Origin: Pistricoccus aurantiacus
Lineage (GTDB): Bacteria > Pseudomonadota > Gammaproteobacteria > Pseudomonadales > Halomonadaceae
Assembly (NCBI RefSeq): GCF_007954585.1
Contig: NZ_CP042382.1
Span: 3,658,001 to 3,722,000, forward strand
Length of the DNA: 64,000 nt
Direction of reading: 5' to 3'
The position numbers and the translations under genes were made by a program. Under the pieces are notes generated by a model. That model saw only the letters and a program-made list of their open reading frames with translations, searched no databases and was not told the origin of the DNA. This document shows, piece after piece, positions 18,959 to 28,145 of this stretch; position 1 is the stretch's first letter; every line of letters begins with the position of its first letter.

Positions 18959-20129
18959 AGGTATTGAAGCCGATCACCCTGGCCCGACCGAGCAGTTCCG
19001 ACGCGGGAGTGATTTGATCCAGTGCTTCAAGCTCAAGCCGGCGCAGAAAGCAGTCGCAGCCGATGATCAGACCTGGCGGGCCCAGGTGAGTCTCGAGGTC
19101 GCCGAGCACGCGCTCGAGATCTTCTAGCATGGGTGCCGGCTGCATGGCGGTCAGTACGATGCCATTCTCCACCGCGCAGTAGAAGTCGAGACTGTTATCG
19201 TCGTTGACACGTTGAATCGAGCGCACATAGTAAGTATCGCCAATACGCACCGCCAACGGACAGCGGGCAAAAACGCTGGCATCGAGCTGGGCTATCGGTA
19301 AACCCACCAGTCGGGAATATTCTTCCGCAGCGGGCACCGCATTGAGCTCCAGCACCCGGCGTCGCTCGCGATCGACTCGGGTGACCACCAGCTTTTCCTC
19401 ACAGGGCCGCAGGTGATGAGTGGTGAACACTTCGAACGGCAGGCGCGTATTGACCATTACCATGATGGCCGCGCGGCTATGAAAACAACCCTCCGCATAG
19501 ACATGGGTGTGAGCCAGGCGGTTGTCATCTCCCGCCGAACCGCCGAAGCTGGGAATGCTGCCGAACGCCGCGTCGAGGGTGGCCAGCACTTGTTCTTCGC
19601 TGCTGGAGAGTCCGTCAAGCAGTGTCAAGGCGAAACTATGTCCGCTTATCGGTGCCAAGGCGCGCCGCCGACAGGTTTCGAGCAGATGATCGGTGACATG
19701 CTGGGCGCGGGGCAGATCGAAACCTTCCAGATTTTCGATCAATTTCGCGGCGACGGAGAAATACCGACGATCGAAGCCAATCGCCACGATACAGCCACGC
19801 TCATAGCCTTGAGGCGTGATTTCTCCTGCGGTGGTACATCCGGTGATGGGAATCCTGGCAAACGTTTCGCTCAACGCCGTTGCCAGGATATCGAGCGGGT
19901 ACTCGGCACTACAGAAAAACAGCACGAAGCCAAGCTCGGCATGACGCAATGCCTGGCCAAGCTCCTCTGCTGCGCCATGCGGATCCTGCTGCCGACTGAC
20001 CGCGGTACGCAGGCCCGGTCCATTGGCAGCGGTCAGATCGCGAGATGGTTCTTGTGGCGGTTCACGAAATAGCTCTTGTGGCAGTTCACGAGATAGTTCT
20101 TGTGACAGTTCCAAAGTGGATTCCGGCAT
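18873..20129 (-). CDS. FIST-domain signal-sensing protein
   Basis: A soluble 418-residue protein with FIST N and FIST C domains, a sensory module thought to bind small ligands. Recognisable blocks are ITGCTTAGEITPQGYERG near residue 95, FGGSAGDDNRLAHTHVY near residue 190, and the C-terminal RVIGFNTYGEQHHGMHINQTFTGVAIG. An N-terminal extension of about 35 residues is encoded by a 24-bp tandem repeat. The ATG follows AGGAG. The gene overlaps the downstream hybrid kinase. FIST-kinase-regulator sets occur near ethanol and acetate genes in Pseudomonas and Vibrio relatives, which supports a shared sensory role with the AdhP/ALDH genes next door. Confidence 0.87.
   Translation of the reverse strand: MPESTLELSQELSRELPQELFREPPQEPSRDLTAANGPGLRTAVSRQQDPHGAAEELGQALRHAELGFVLFFCSAEYPLDILATALSETFARIPITGCTTAGEITPQGYERGCIVAIGFDRRYFSVAAKLIENLEGFDLPRAQHVTDHLLETCRRRALAPISGHSFALTLLDGLSSSEEQVLATLDAAFGSIPSFGGSAGDDNRLAHTHVYAEGCFHSRAAIMVMVNTRLPFEVFTTHHLRPCEEKLVVTRVDRERRRVLELNAVPAAEEYSRLVGLPIAQLDASVFARCPLAVRIGDTYYVRSIQRVNDDNSLDFYCAVENGIVLTAMQPAPMLEDLERVLGDLETHLGPPGLIIGCDCFLRRLELEALDQITPASELLGRARVIGFNTYGEQHHGMHINQTFTGVAIGTGREIEGR
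20041..20112 (-). repeat. 24-bp tandem repeat inside the FIST gene
   Basis: Three 24-bp units that differ at a few bases encode eight-residue units of the type ELSRELPQ in the N-terminal extension of the FIST protein. Because the period is a multiple of three, gain or loss of a unit keeps the frame. Confidence 0.8.
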
Positions 20130-20208
20130 GCGCTCCTACCTCGTTCGCGTTTACTGCCAGTCTATGCCATGAAAGCGGTTTTACGCGATGGGACGGTCGC
20201 CGCCGGGC

Positions 20209-21411
20209 TCAGTGCGTTACCTCGAACACGCTCTTGAGATAATGCACGTACTCTTCATTCCGGCTCGTGGTCTTGCCCGGCGCATCGGATATCTTGGCCA
20301 CCGGCTGGCCGTTGCAGGAGACCATCTTGATGACGATGTTCATTGGCGTGACCCCGGGCACGTCGCAGGTCAGGCTGGTACCGATACCGAAACTGGTCCT
20401 GATGCGTCCTTCCAGGGCGGACTTGATCCGCATGGACTTGTCGAAGGTCAGGGAGTCGCTGAAGATCAGCGTCTTGGTGCGAGGATCGATGCCCAGACGC
20501 TGATAATGCTTGATGCATTTTTCAGCGAAGGCTATCGGGTCGCCGCTGTCATGGCGAAGACCGTCGAACAGCTTGGCGAAGTACAGATCGAAATCATGCA
20601 GGAAAGCGTCCAGGGTGATGGTATCCGTCAATGCCACCCCGAGATAACCGCGATATTCCTGAACCCAGGCTTCAAGCGCCGCCCGCTGGCTGTCCACCAG
20701 GCGGCTGCCTAGCTGCTGATGGGCCATGATCCATTCGTGGGCCATGGTGCCCATGGGTGCGATACCGTGCCGGCGGGCGATATCCACGTTGCTGGTACCG
20801 ACGAAGTTGCCGGGAAACTCTTTTTCCAGCACTCCGACGATCGCTTCCTGTACCGAGCGCGACAGCCGTCGTCGGGTGCCGAAATCCGCCAGGTTGAATC
20901 CCGTCAGCTGCTCCTGGGTATAGTTGCGGCGAAGGTCACCAAGCTTGCCACGTAACTGCGTTATCGCTTGATCGATGGTGACGTCAGGGTAAAGCGCGCG
21001 ATTACGCACTTCGCTGATGATCGCCAGAATCACGATCTCGAAGAGAATGCTGTGGGACCAGGGGCCATCGATGAAAATGCATAGCTCATCGTTTTCCATG
21101 CAGACATCCACGTATTCCGGGCGAAACCGATACAGTTCGAGAAAGCGAATGAAGTCCGGCGACAGATAGGGAAAGGTACTGAGATAGAGGGATTCTTCTT
21201 CCGTCAGCTTGAGGGACGCCAGTCGATCGATCTGGCTGCGAATTTCGCCGAGATAGGGGCGTAGATCCTCGGCGTTGCGGCAGCGAAACTCCCAGGTCAC
21301 GCTGGCGTTGGGGTACTTGTGGTGTACACCTTGCATCATGGTGAGCTTGTACCAGTCCGTATCCAGCAGCGAGGTAATGATGGGCTCCTGCGTGCGGTAG
21401 GTAACCGCCAT
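20209..21411 (-). CDS. pncB: Nicotinate phosphoribosyltransferase (PncB type)
   Basis: Classical 400-residue proteobacterial PncB, making nicotinate mononucleotide from nicotinate and PRPP. Blocks in order are [15 protein letters not shown] at residue 16, [16 protein letters not shown] near residue 178, the phosphorylated-His region [15 protein letters not shown] near residue 220, and [12 protein letters not shown] near residue 290. The ATG follows GGGGAGA. It is the second enzyme of this reaction in the window; the other is the long form coupled to pncA. It is a single gene upstream of the FIST operon on the same strand. Confidence 0.93.
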   Translation of the reverse strand: MAVTYRTQEPIITSLLDTDWYKLTMMQGVHHKYPNASVTWEFRCRNAEDLRPYLGEIRSQIDRLASLKLTEEESLYLSTFPYLSPDFIRFLELYRFRPEYVDVCMENDELCIFIDGPWSHSILFEIVILAIISEVRNRALYPDVTIDQAITQLRGKLGDLRRNYTQEQLTGFNLADFGTRRRLSRSVQEAIVGVLEKEFPGNFVGTSNVDIARRHGIAPMGTMAHEWIMAHQQLGSRLVDSQRAALEAWVQEYRGYLGVALTDTITLDAFLHDFDLYFAKLFDGLRHDSGDPIAFAEKCIKHYQRLGIDPRTKTLIFSDSLTFDKSMRIKSALEGRIRTSFGIGTSLTCDVPGVTPMNIVIKMVSCNGQPVAKISDAPGKTTSRNEEYVHYLKSVFEVTH

Positions 21412-21472
21412 ACATATCTCTCCCCGAGAAGATTCAACTATCCAATGTAAGTCATCACGTCTTGCGCTGCTA

Positions 21473-22276
21473 TCAGGCCAGCACTTCCACCGACATGCCG
21501 ACCTCGAGTTCGCCGCCGGTGAGCACGATCAGATTCTGGCCGAACTCCACCTGGCCGGTAAGACCGCGCCGATAGCCGGCCAGCGTGCGCAGCGGCTCGC
21601 GCCCTTCTATAAAGGTACCGGTGGCGGGATCCACGCTGATCATCGCACAGCGCGTGCAGGGTTTGCTGACTGCAAGCTCCACCTCACCGATACGCAGGCG
21701 CCGCCACTGATCCTCGGCAAAAGCCTCGATGCCTTCGACGACCAGGTTGGGACGAAACTGGGCCATGACATGCCGGCGTTCGGTTCGACCGTTGAGATCT
21801 TCAAGAGAACCTTGGCCGATCAGCATCAGCGGGTAGCCGTCGGCAAAGCTCACCCGCTTGCCGATAGCCTGGCGATAGCGCGGTGAGCGCTTGTCCATCC
21901 ACAACAGTCTCACGGGCTCTCCCAGCACCGCTTCGCACCAGCGATTCGCCGCCGCGTTGGTGGTCAGCGCCTCGAAGCTGTCGCTCCATACCTGAGTGAC
22001 AAAGGGCCTCTTTTCAAGCTCCGCGTAGGGTAGCGCCAAAGGCGTCTGCCCCGGATGCTGCAGAAGAATACCGTCTTTCTGCAGCCAGGTCTGGATCTGC
22101 TGCAGACGCGGATGTGTGCGAGCGGTCAGAAATACCCCGTCCGGTCTCGCGATCATGAAACGGCGATCCCCCTCGAGTCCTTCCTCGCCGACCCACGCCT
22201 TGGCGACCTGCTGATAGGCGGTGGATTTGATGGGATAGCGATAAAGCGCGGAAAGATAAGGGATGCGGGCAGTCAT
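21473..22276 (-). CDS. MOSC-domain protein (YcbX-like, no ferredoxin domain)
   Basis: A 267-residue protein with the MOSC N-terminal beta-barrel (residues 1-120; start [14 protein letters not shown]) and a MOSC domain (about 125-265; conserved Cys in [14 protein letters not shown]). YcbX and mARC proteins use this domain to bind molybdenum cofactor and reduce N-hydroxylated compounds. The usual C-terminal 2Fe-2S ferredoxin domain of E. coli YcbX (369 residues) is missing, so electrons must come from a separate protein. The ATG at 22276 is preceded by AGGA. Confidence 0.83.
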   Translation of the reverse strand: MTARIPYLSALYRYPIKSTAYQQVAKAWVGEEGLEGDRRFMIARPDGVFLTARTHPRLQQIQTWLQKDGILLQHPGQTPLALPYAELEKRPFVTQVWSDSFEALTTNAAANRWCEAVLGEPVRLLWMDKRSPRYRQAIGKRVSFADGYPLMLIGQGSLEDLNGRTERRHVMAQFRPNLVVEGIEAFAEDQWRRLRIGEVELAVSKPCTRCAMISVDPATGTFIEGREPLRTLAGYRRGLTGQVEFGQNLIVLTGGELEVGMSVEVLA

Positions 22277-22318
22277 GCTGAGCGTCCTGAATAACAAGTA
22301 AAGGCTGGTATGAAAACA

Positions 22319-22343
22319 TGAAAAAGGGGGCTAGAAAGCCCCC
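22319..22343 (-). terminator. Rho-independent terminator downstream of the IS and DUF2189 gene
   Basis: On the minus strand GGGGGCT, a TTCT loop and AGCCCCC form a 7-bp stem followed by TTTTT. It would end transcripts coming from the IS200/IS605 element, and before that insertion it would have served the DUF2189 gene. Confidence 0.8.
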
Positions 22344-22365
22344 GGCATGGCCCCGTGTTTGTATA

Positions 22366-22500
22366 TGAACTACCCCTACTAAGCGCTGCTTAGTAGGGGT
22401 TTCGAAGCAAAGGCTTCTGGGACGTGTTCCCGTCCCAACCCGAGTGCCCAAAACAGGCTGTTGAGACCTGATACGACATCAGCGTTCTGTGAGAACCCGC
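22366..22500 (-). ncRNA. Putative omega RNA of IS element 1
   Basis: TnpB nucleases use a guide RNA made from the 3' end of tnpB and the right end of the element, with the guide read from flanking DNA. The right-end hairpin at 22373-22399 overlaps the tnpB stop, as expected. The 5' limit is a guess. Confidence 0.3.
22373..22399. repeat. Right-end hairpin of IS element 1
   Basis: CCCCTACTAAGC, a three-base loop and GCTTAGTAGGGG give a perfect 12-bp stem that includes the tnpB stop codon. Such hairpins are recognised by the Y1 transposase. Confidence 0.85.
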
Positions 22501-23596
22501 AGCCCGTGCAGATAAAGTTTGCCTGGGTCTTGCGGTTGTCCTTGTGCGTATGCTCGCACGCGGGACAGCGCTGAGAGGGCTTGAGCTGTCTGGTCGGGGT
22601 CTCAACAAATTCGCCACCAGCTTCTTCCACTTTGTAGCGAATCATCGACATGAGAGATGCGGGCGCGGTGTCCCGTATCTCTCGATTAAGCCCTGACTTT
22701 TGCTTGATATTCTTTCCCGGCTGCTCAGCGGTTCCCTTTGCCGAGCGGCTCATATTCTTGATCCGCAAGGCTTCCATCGCGACCAGCGCATAAGTATTGG
22801 CGATGGTTGCCGCGAGTTTGTGATGGGCATCCTTGCTCTGATTGGCCTGCTTGCGCTTGAAGGTGGACAATTGCCTGCAGGCGTTTTTCCAGCGATTTGA
22901 TCCGCGTTTCTTTCGCGATACGGATTGGTGGAGCTGTGCCTGGTTGGCTTTTCCGGTTCGGTAATAGCGTGGATTCGCGATCTGCTCAAACCGACCGCTT
23001 TCCTCGACCACGGTCAGTAAATGCGCCACGCCCCCATCCATCGCACAGGCACGAGTCGCGTTCCTGGGTCGCCGGGCATCGCCGTCGACGGTGAGCGAGA
23101 TCCACCAGTGACCATGTTTATGCTGAATCTGGGACGTTTTGATCGTGCCCTGAAGTCGGCATTGTCCCCGCGCCTTGATATGCCCGATGCCTCGAAGGAA
23201 CAGCCGACCGTGCTGACCCGTGTCCGAGTGGGAAAAGGTGGGCGTCAGCAGCTCGAAGCTGGAGAACCGACTAAGCGACTTGAAACGGGGAAAGCCGGGC
23301 GTTTCGCCCTTGCTTACCCGGCGGAAAAACGCCTTGAACGCCTTGTCCAATCGGCGCAGCGTCATACGCGCTGACGTACAAGGCAGCGCTTTGTACTCAG
23401 GCAGCGCCTCTCTGATCCGCGTCAGGCTGGCTTGCTGGTCATTATAGGAAATAGTTTTACCGCACTTTCGGTACGCCTCGATGCGTTCCTGGAGCGCGGC
23501 ATTATAAAGCTGTTGATGCAGACGCAAGCACTCAAGCAGCGCGGATTGCTGCTTGGGTTTGGGATAAAGCTTGTAGGTGTACTTGCGTAATGTCAT
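22379..23596 (-). CDS. tnpB: TnpB RNA-guided nuclease (IS200/IS605 family)
   Basis: A 405-residue TnpB, the programmable nuclease ancestor of Cas12. The N-terminal OrfB domain starts at MTLRKYTYKLYP. All RuvC residues are present: Asp187 in ACAMDGGV, Glu275 in LVAMEALRIK and Asp373 in QNADVV. A four-Cys zinc site is at CPAC (344-347) and CTGC (363-366). The ATG at 23596 is chosen over an upstream codon inside tnpA. With a complete active site and intact tnpA, the element looks recently active. The start lies 22 bp from the divergent tnpA start. Confidence 0.92.
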   Translation of the reverse strand: MTLRKYTYKLYPKPKQQSALLECLRLHQQLYNAALQERIEAYRKCGKTISYNDQQASLTRIREALPEYKALPCTSARMTLRRLDKAFKAFFRRVSKGETPGFPRFKSLSRFSSFELLTPTFSHSDTGQHGRLFLRGIGHIKARGQCRLQGTIKTSQIQHKHGHWWISLTVDGDARRPRNATRACAMDGGVAHLLTVVEESGRFEQIANPRYYRTGKANQAQLHQSVSRKKRGSNRWKNACRQLSTFKRKQANQSKDAHHKLAATIANTYALVAMEALRIKNMSRSAKGTAEQPGKNIKQKSGLNREIRDTAPASLMSMIRYKVEEAGGEFVETPTRQLKPSQRCPACEHTHKDNRKTQANFICTGCGFSQNADVVSGLNSLFWALGLGREHVPEAFASKPLLSSA

Positions 23597-23618
23597 GCCT
23601 GAAATATAATTGGTTACC

Positions 23619-24029
23619 ATGACCAAAACAACCTTGAAAGCACAGAATCACTGCGTTTACAGCATAAAGTACCATTTAGTTATGGTGACCAAGTATCGAC
23701 GAAACGTCATTAATGCCGCGATCCTGGAACGCCTGACCGGACTCATCAGCGAGCGGATCATGGCCTGGGAAGGTGAGTTGATCGAGATAAACGGCGAACC
23801 GGATCATGTGCATATCCTGTTTGAGTTGCCACCAAAATTCGCCGTGTCCGACTTTGTGAACGCGCTCAAGACCGGCACCAGCCGACGAATCCGCAAGGAA
23901 TTCTCGACGCATCTTCGCCCGTTTTATGGGAAACCGGTGTTCTGGTCTCGCTCTTACTGCGTGGTCACCTGCGAAGGCGCTCCGTTGTCGGTGATCAAGC
24001 AGTATATCGACAATCAGCGCGGGGCTTGA
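23619..24029 (+). CDS. tnpA: IS200/IS605 Y1 transposase TnpA
   Basis: HUH-type single-strand transposase of 136 residues. The HUH motif is HVH in GEPDHVHILFELPPK near residue 63, and the nucleophilic Tyr is in SVIKQYIDNQ near residue 128. The length is typical for the family. The ATG at 23619 is preferred over the in-frame TTG at 23610. It is divergent from tnpB with its 3' end toward the left end of the element. Confidence 0.92.
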   Translation: MTKTTLKAQNHCVYSIKYHLVMVTKYRRNVINAAILERLTGLISERIMAWEGELIEINGEPDHVHILFELPPKFAVSDFVNALKTGTSRRIRKEFSTHLRPFYGKPVFWSRSYCVVTCEGAPLSVIKQYIDNQRGA

Positions 24030-24070
24030 CTCCCACCAATCAGAGATGGGAAGGAGAATGCGCCCCGCCG
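24018..24070. repeat. Left-end hairpin of IS element 1
   Basis: An outer stem GCGGGGC/GCCCCGC encloses an inner stem CTCCCA/TGGGA. It overlaps the last codons of tnpA and lies just inside the predicted left boundary. Confidence 0.65.
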
Positions 24071-24118
24071 TTGTTCAACAAATGCGGCCAGACGAGCTTC
24101 GAGTCGAATTACTTGTCG

Positions 24119-24934
24119 TCATGCGCTCTCTTTTGCGTTGACTCTGGGCTCGATACGCACCAGATCCCGATAGGCATGCCAACTGGCGTGTCCCAGAATC
24201 GGCAGAATAAAGGCCAGGCCGATATAGAAGGTGACCAGTCCGATGATCACGCAGCCGGTTAATATCGCGCCCCACAGCAGCATGGGGCGGAAATTGTGCG
24301 CAACGCTGCGAATGCTCGCCTCGATTCCCTCCATGAAAGTCAGATCCTGATCCATCAGGGTGGGGATTGCCACTACGCTGACGGAGAAGGCGCCAAAGGC
24401 CACGGCCCCGCCGAGCACGGTACCCACCAGAATCATGCCCCAACCCTGCGGTGTGGTAAGCAGCGCCAGATAAAGTGTTGCCGGATCCGGTGCCATCAGA
24501 CCGAAAAACAGCGCGAATAGAATAATCGCCAGATCGAACCAGGCCATGAAGAATAGCGCCAGAATCAGGCCCATCATCACTAGTTGACCTGTACGTCGGC
24601 CCCAGGCGCCGAAGGCGTCACTGACTTTTGGCGTCTCGCCACGCTCGAGCTTTTGACTGATCGCATAAGCGCCGACCGCAATCAGCGGACCCAACAGCAT
24701 GAAACCGGCCATCAGCGGCAACAGGAAATGCCATAAATCCAGCGAGAAGACCACCAGCGTAATAAGGAAGCTCACCACTACCCAGAAGGCACCGTAGGTG
24801 AGACTTGCGCCCATGGCATCACGAAAGTCCTGCACTCCCGCCATGAGCCAGGCGCGAGGTCGCTCCATGTCTATCGTGTTGCTGGTGATTCTGATATTGC
24901 TGCGTTCGCTACGGCTCTTCGTTGTTGCCATCAT
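24119..24934 (-). CDS. DUF2189 domain inner-membrane protein
   Basis: A 271-residue integral membrane protein with about six hydrophobic segments, matching DUF2189: RPRAWLMAGVQDFRDA near residue 25, LMAGFMLLGPLIAVGAYAISQKLERGE near residue 75 and the C-terminal LPILGHASWHAYRDLV. The family is often found near cytochrome c oxidase genes, but none is here and its role is unknown. The ATG follows AAGGGG. IS element 1 lies between its stop and the terminator it probably used. Confidence 0.85.
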   Translation of the reverse strand: MMATTKSRSERSNIRITSNTIDMERPRAWLMAGVQDFRDAMGASLTYGAFWVVVSFLITLVVFSLDLWHFLLPLMAGFMLLGPLIAVGAYAISQKLERGETPKVSDAFGAWGRRTGQLVMMGLILALFFMAWFDLAIILFALFFGLMAPDPATLYLALLTTPQGWGMILVGTVLGGAVAFGAFSVSVVAIPTLMDQDLTFMEGIEASIRSVAHNFRPMLLWGAILTGCVIIGLVTFYIGLAFILPILGHASWHAYRDLVRIEPRVNAKESA

Positions 24935-25066
24935 GTAAACCCCTTACCCTTCTGGACAGGCTCGGGCCCGGTTCGGGCCGTGTTCAAGTTATGCGACAGG
25001 CGAGACCGGTGCGCCGACCTTCTTATCAATGTAGACGATAAGCAAAGTTACCGAGACCTCGGGCTA

Positions 25067-25495
25067 TCAACGCACAATCATTACCGACATCTTGGCATGG
25101 TGCACTACATGCTCCGCGTTGGGTCCTAGCACGTAATCCGCGAACTTGCGCTTGGTGTGTGAGGCCATCACGATCAGGTCGACGTGCAATTTCCTGGCGG
25201 TCTTGACGATGGCTTCCCAGGGTGAGCCATCGGCGATGATGCACTGCACGTCCACGTCCTCGGGCACGTTTTCCTTGACGAAAGCCTGCTGAGCCTCGGA
25301 AAGCGCCTGACGTGTTTTCTCAGCGAATCCTTCGGGAAAATAAGAACCCACGATGGGCATGCGATAATCCGGCAGTACCGTCATGACGTGAAGCGACGCA
25401 TCGAAGGTGCGACACAGCGCCAGGGCAGTGGGAAGCGCCTTCTTCCAGGACGCTTCTTCGTTCATATCTACCGCAAGCAGTATCTTGCTATACAT
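25067..25495 (-). CDS. uspA: Universal stress protein (UspA family)
   Basis: A 142-residue UspA-fold protein (KILLAVDMNEEASW at the N-terminus, VMASHTKRKFADYVLGPNAEHVVHHAKMSV at the C-terminus). The ATP-binding pattern GxxGx9G(S/T) is not complete, so nucleotide binding is uncertain. It ends the TAXI-TRAP operon, 13 bp after the permease gene. In Halomonas elongata the TeaD UspA protein is encoded with the TeaABC ectoine TRAP transporter and regulates it; a similar role is inferred here. The ATG at 25495 gives better spacing from GAGG than the one at 25501. Confidence 0.88.
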   Translation of the reverse strand: MYSKILLAVDMNEEASWKKALPTALALCRTFDASLHVMTVLPDYRMPIVGSYFPEGFAEKTRQALSEAQQAFVKENVPEDVDVQCIIADGSPWEAIVKTARKLHVDLIVMASHTKRKFADYVLGPNAEHVVHHAKMSVMIVR

Positions 25496-25508
25496 GGTCA
25501 TTTTCCTC

Positions 25509-28103
25509 TTAGGCAGCGGCTGGCTCGGTTGAATCGCGGCGTCGGCGACGCTGCAGCATCACGACCAGACCAAAGACCAGCAGCGCGGGTATCCACATCC
25601 ATTCCTTGTTCCAGCGTTCCACCGGCGCCAGCACCTCGATGATTTCCTGATCGAAATCGAAGCCCAGGTCCGCGGCCTGGCTACCGAAAGTCACCATGTC
25701 GACGATCGCCCGGTCGTCTTCGGTGATCAACTCCAGGCCGAGATTCTCCAGCCGTTCGGCGCCGGTTTCTCCTTCCGGCACCGGCATCAGCATATAGGTC
25801 GTCAGTGAATCGCCGAAAGCGTCCTCTCCCTTGATCTGCAGGCGCAGGGTGCTGTCGGAATCCACGTTGCCCAAGGCCTGTTCGAACTGCGCCGGTGGAA
25901 TCGAGCGGTAAGGATCGTGAATCATGTCCATCCAGAAACCGGGACGGAACAGGGCGAATGCCACCAGCAGCAGCAGGATGCTTTCGTACCAGCGATTGCG
26001 GGTCAGCATGTAGCCTTGAGTAGCGGCGGCAAAGATCAATATGGCGAAGGTGGCCACCAGGAAAATGACGATTCCCTGTAGCCAAGTCACATTGATCAGC
26101 AGCAGATCCGTGTTGAAGATGAACAGGAACGGCAGCGCCGCGGTACGCAGACTGTAGTAGAAGGCCTGGAAACCGGTACGGATCGGATCGCCGCCGGAAA
26201 CCGCGGCGGCGGCGAAGGAGGCAAGGCCCACCGGAGGCGTCACGTCCGCCATGATACCGAAGTAGAACACGAACAGGTGTACGGCGATCAGGGGCACCAG
26301 CAGGCCGTTCTGCTCTCCCAAGGTGACGATGACCGGCGCCAATAGCGCGGAAACGACGATATAGTTGGCGGTGGTGGGCAGCCCCATGCCGAGGATCAGG
26401 CTGAGGATGGCGGTGAACAGCAGAATCAGCATCAGGTTGCCCATGGACAGGATCTCGACCACGTCCGCCAGTACCAGCCCCACCCCGGTTTGCGACACCG
26501 CGCCGACGATGATGCCGGCGGTGGCGGTGGCGATGCCGATACCGATCATGTTGCGAGCACCGGTAATCAGGCCGTCCCACAGATCGATGAAGCCAGCCTT
26601 GAATTCGTCTCCTAGATGCCCCTGGTTACGAAACAGGCTCAGCACCGGCCGCTGGGTCAGCATGATGAAGATCATCAATACCGTCGCCCAGAAGGCGGAT
26701 AGTCCCGGGGACAGGCGTTCCACCATCAAACACCACACCAGCACCACCACCGGCAGGATGTATTGCAGCCCGACCATCACCGTAGGACGAGTCTGGGGTA
26801 GTTTCAGTACCGGAGAGTCCGGGTCATCGAGCTCGAGCTCCGGGTATTGCGAGCCCAGCTTGAGCAGCCCCACGTAGACGACGGCCAACACCACCGCCAC
26901 CAGCCAGGGCGTGGCATCGCCGAGCACCGGCTTGAGCCAGCCCAGGCCGTAATAGACCGCGAAGGAAAGTCCCGCCAGCAGTAGAAAGCCTCCGAGGAAA
27001 CCGATCAGTTTCTGGAGCAAGGGCTTGGGGGGGTTGCTGCTTTCCAGCCCCTGCATGTTCGCCTTTAGGGCTTCCAGGTGCACGATATACACCAGCGCGA
27101 TATAGGAAATCAGCGCCGGCAGGAAGGCGTGTTTGATGACCTCCACATAGGAAATGCCCACGTATTCGACCATCAGGAAGGCCGCCGCCCCCATGACCGG
27201 CGGCATGATCTGGCCGTTGACGGAAGACGCCACCTCCACGGCGCCGGCCTTTTCCGCGGAAAAGCCGACCCGCTTCATCATGGGTACGGTAAAGGTACCG
27301 GTGGTCACCACGTTGGCGATGGAAGAGCCGGAAATCAGCCCGGTCATTCCGGAGGCGACCACCGCCGCCTTGGCGGGACCGCCGCGATAATGGCCGAGCA
27401 GGGAAAACGCCACCTTGATGAAATAGTTGCCGGCGCCGGCTTTATCGAGCATGGCACCGAACAGCACGAACAAGAAAACGAAGCTGGTGGAAACCCCGAG
27501 CGCGATCCCAAAGACCCCTTGAGTGGTCAGCCACTGGTGGTTGATCAGACCGTAAAGGCTGACGCCACGGTGAGCCAGAATGCCCGGCATATAAGGGCCG
27601 GCCAGGGAATAGATGATGAATACCAGTGCCACGATCATCAGCGGCGGACCCAGCGCTCGACGAGTGGCTTCGAGCAGCAGGATCAAGCCAGTGATGCCCA
27701 CGATGACATCCTGAAGGATCGGCGCACCGGGGCGTTCGGCAAGATCCGCATAAAAGAGAAACATGTAGGCGCCGCAGAATGCCGCTACCGCTCCCAGCAC
27801 CCAATCTTGAATGGGAATACGATCCCGGGGCGAGCGTTTCAGTGCCGGATAGGCCATATAGGCCAGAAATAGAGCGAAGGCCAGGTGAATCGAGCGAGAC
27901 TCCGTGGCGTTGAAGACACCGAACCCCAGTATGAAAGGCAGCGGCGAAGCGATCCACAGCTGGAACAGCGACCACAGGGTTGCGACCCCCAGCAGGATCC
28001 TGCCCGGCACGCCTAGCGGTTTTCGCGCCCCGGTATCGGTAGAGGCGACCATATCGTCGAGGTCCAATGTCTCCGCCGCCGACGTCTTTTTCTTATCGCT
28101 CAT
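25509..28103 (-). CDS. TRAP transporter fused permease (4TM+12TM, TAXI type)
   Basis: An 864-residue inner-membrane protein joining the small DctQ-like and large DctM-like subunits, the usual form for TAXI-family TRAP transporters. About 20 hydrophobic segments are visible. The DctM core includes SGSSIANVVTTGTFTVPMMK near residue 255 and ILGMGLPTTANYIVVSALLAPV near residue 585. The C-terminal 100 residues after the last core helix are a soluble stretch and one final membrane segment. The ATG at 28103, after AAGGA, is preferred; the longer frame runs into a hairpin. It lies between the receptor gene and uspA. Confidence 0.92.
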   Translation of the reverse strand: MSDKKKTSAAETLDLDDMVASTDTGARKPLGVPGRILLGVATLWSLFQLWIASPLPFILGFGVFNATESRSIHLAFALFLAYMAYPALKRSPRDRIPIQDWVLGAVAAFCGAYMFLFYADLAERPGAPILQDVIVGITGLILLLEATRRALGPPLMIVALVFIIYSLAGPYMPGILAHRGVSLYGLINHQWLTTQGVFGIALGVSTSFVFLFVLFGAMLDKAGAGNYFIKVAFSLLGHYRGGPAKAAVVASGMTGLISGSSIANVVTTGTFTVPMMKRVGFSAEKAGAVEVASSVNGQIMPPVMGAAAFLMVEYVGISYVEVIKHAFLPALISYIALVYIVHLEALKANMQGLESSNPPKPLLQKLIGFLGGFLLLAGLSFAVYYGLGWLKPVLGDATPWLVAVVLAVVYVGLLKLGSQYPELELDDPDSPVLKLPQTRPTVMVGLQYILPVVVLVWCLMVERLSPGLSAFWATVLMIFIMLTQRPVLSLFRNQGHLGDEFKAGFIDLWDGLITGARNMIGIGIATATAGIIVGAVSQTGVGLVLADVVEILSMGNLMLILLFTAILSLILGMGLPTTANYIVVSALLAPVIVTLGEQNGLLVPLIAVHLFVFYFGIMADVTPPVGLASFAAAAVSGGDPIRTGFQAFYYSLRTAALPFLFIFNTDLLLINVTWLQGIVIFLVATFAILIFAAATQGYMLTRNRWYESILLLLVAFALFRPGFWMDMIHDPYRSIPPAQFEQALGNVDSDSTLRLQIKGEDAFGDSLTTYMLMPVPEGETGAERLENLGLELITEDDRAIVDMVTFGSQAADLGFDFDQEIIEVLAPVERWNKEWMWIPALLVFGLVVMLQRRRRRDSTEPAAA

Positions 28104-28145
28104 AAGCTTATCCTTCCAGACAGAATGCAACCCCTTCCAACCAGA

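Larger units (their letters stand above)
22365..24073 (-). mobile_element. IS200/IS605-type element 1 (tnpA and tnpB, divergent)
   Basis: The element holds a Y1 transposase gene and a TnpB gene in the divergent IS608-like arrangement. Both ends carry hairpins rather than inverted repeats. The right end, after tnpB, has a perfect 12-bp stem (22373-22399), and the left end, after tnpA, a nested hairpin (about 24018-24070). The boundaries given assume cleavage after TTCAT at the right end and after TTGAA at the left end, by analogy with ISDra2; they may be off by a few bases. It sits between the DUF2189 gene and a terminator, so it breaks no gene. Confidence 0.7.
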
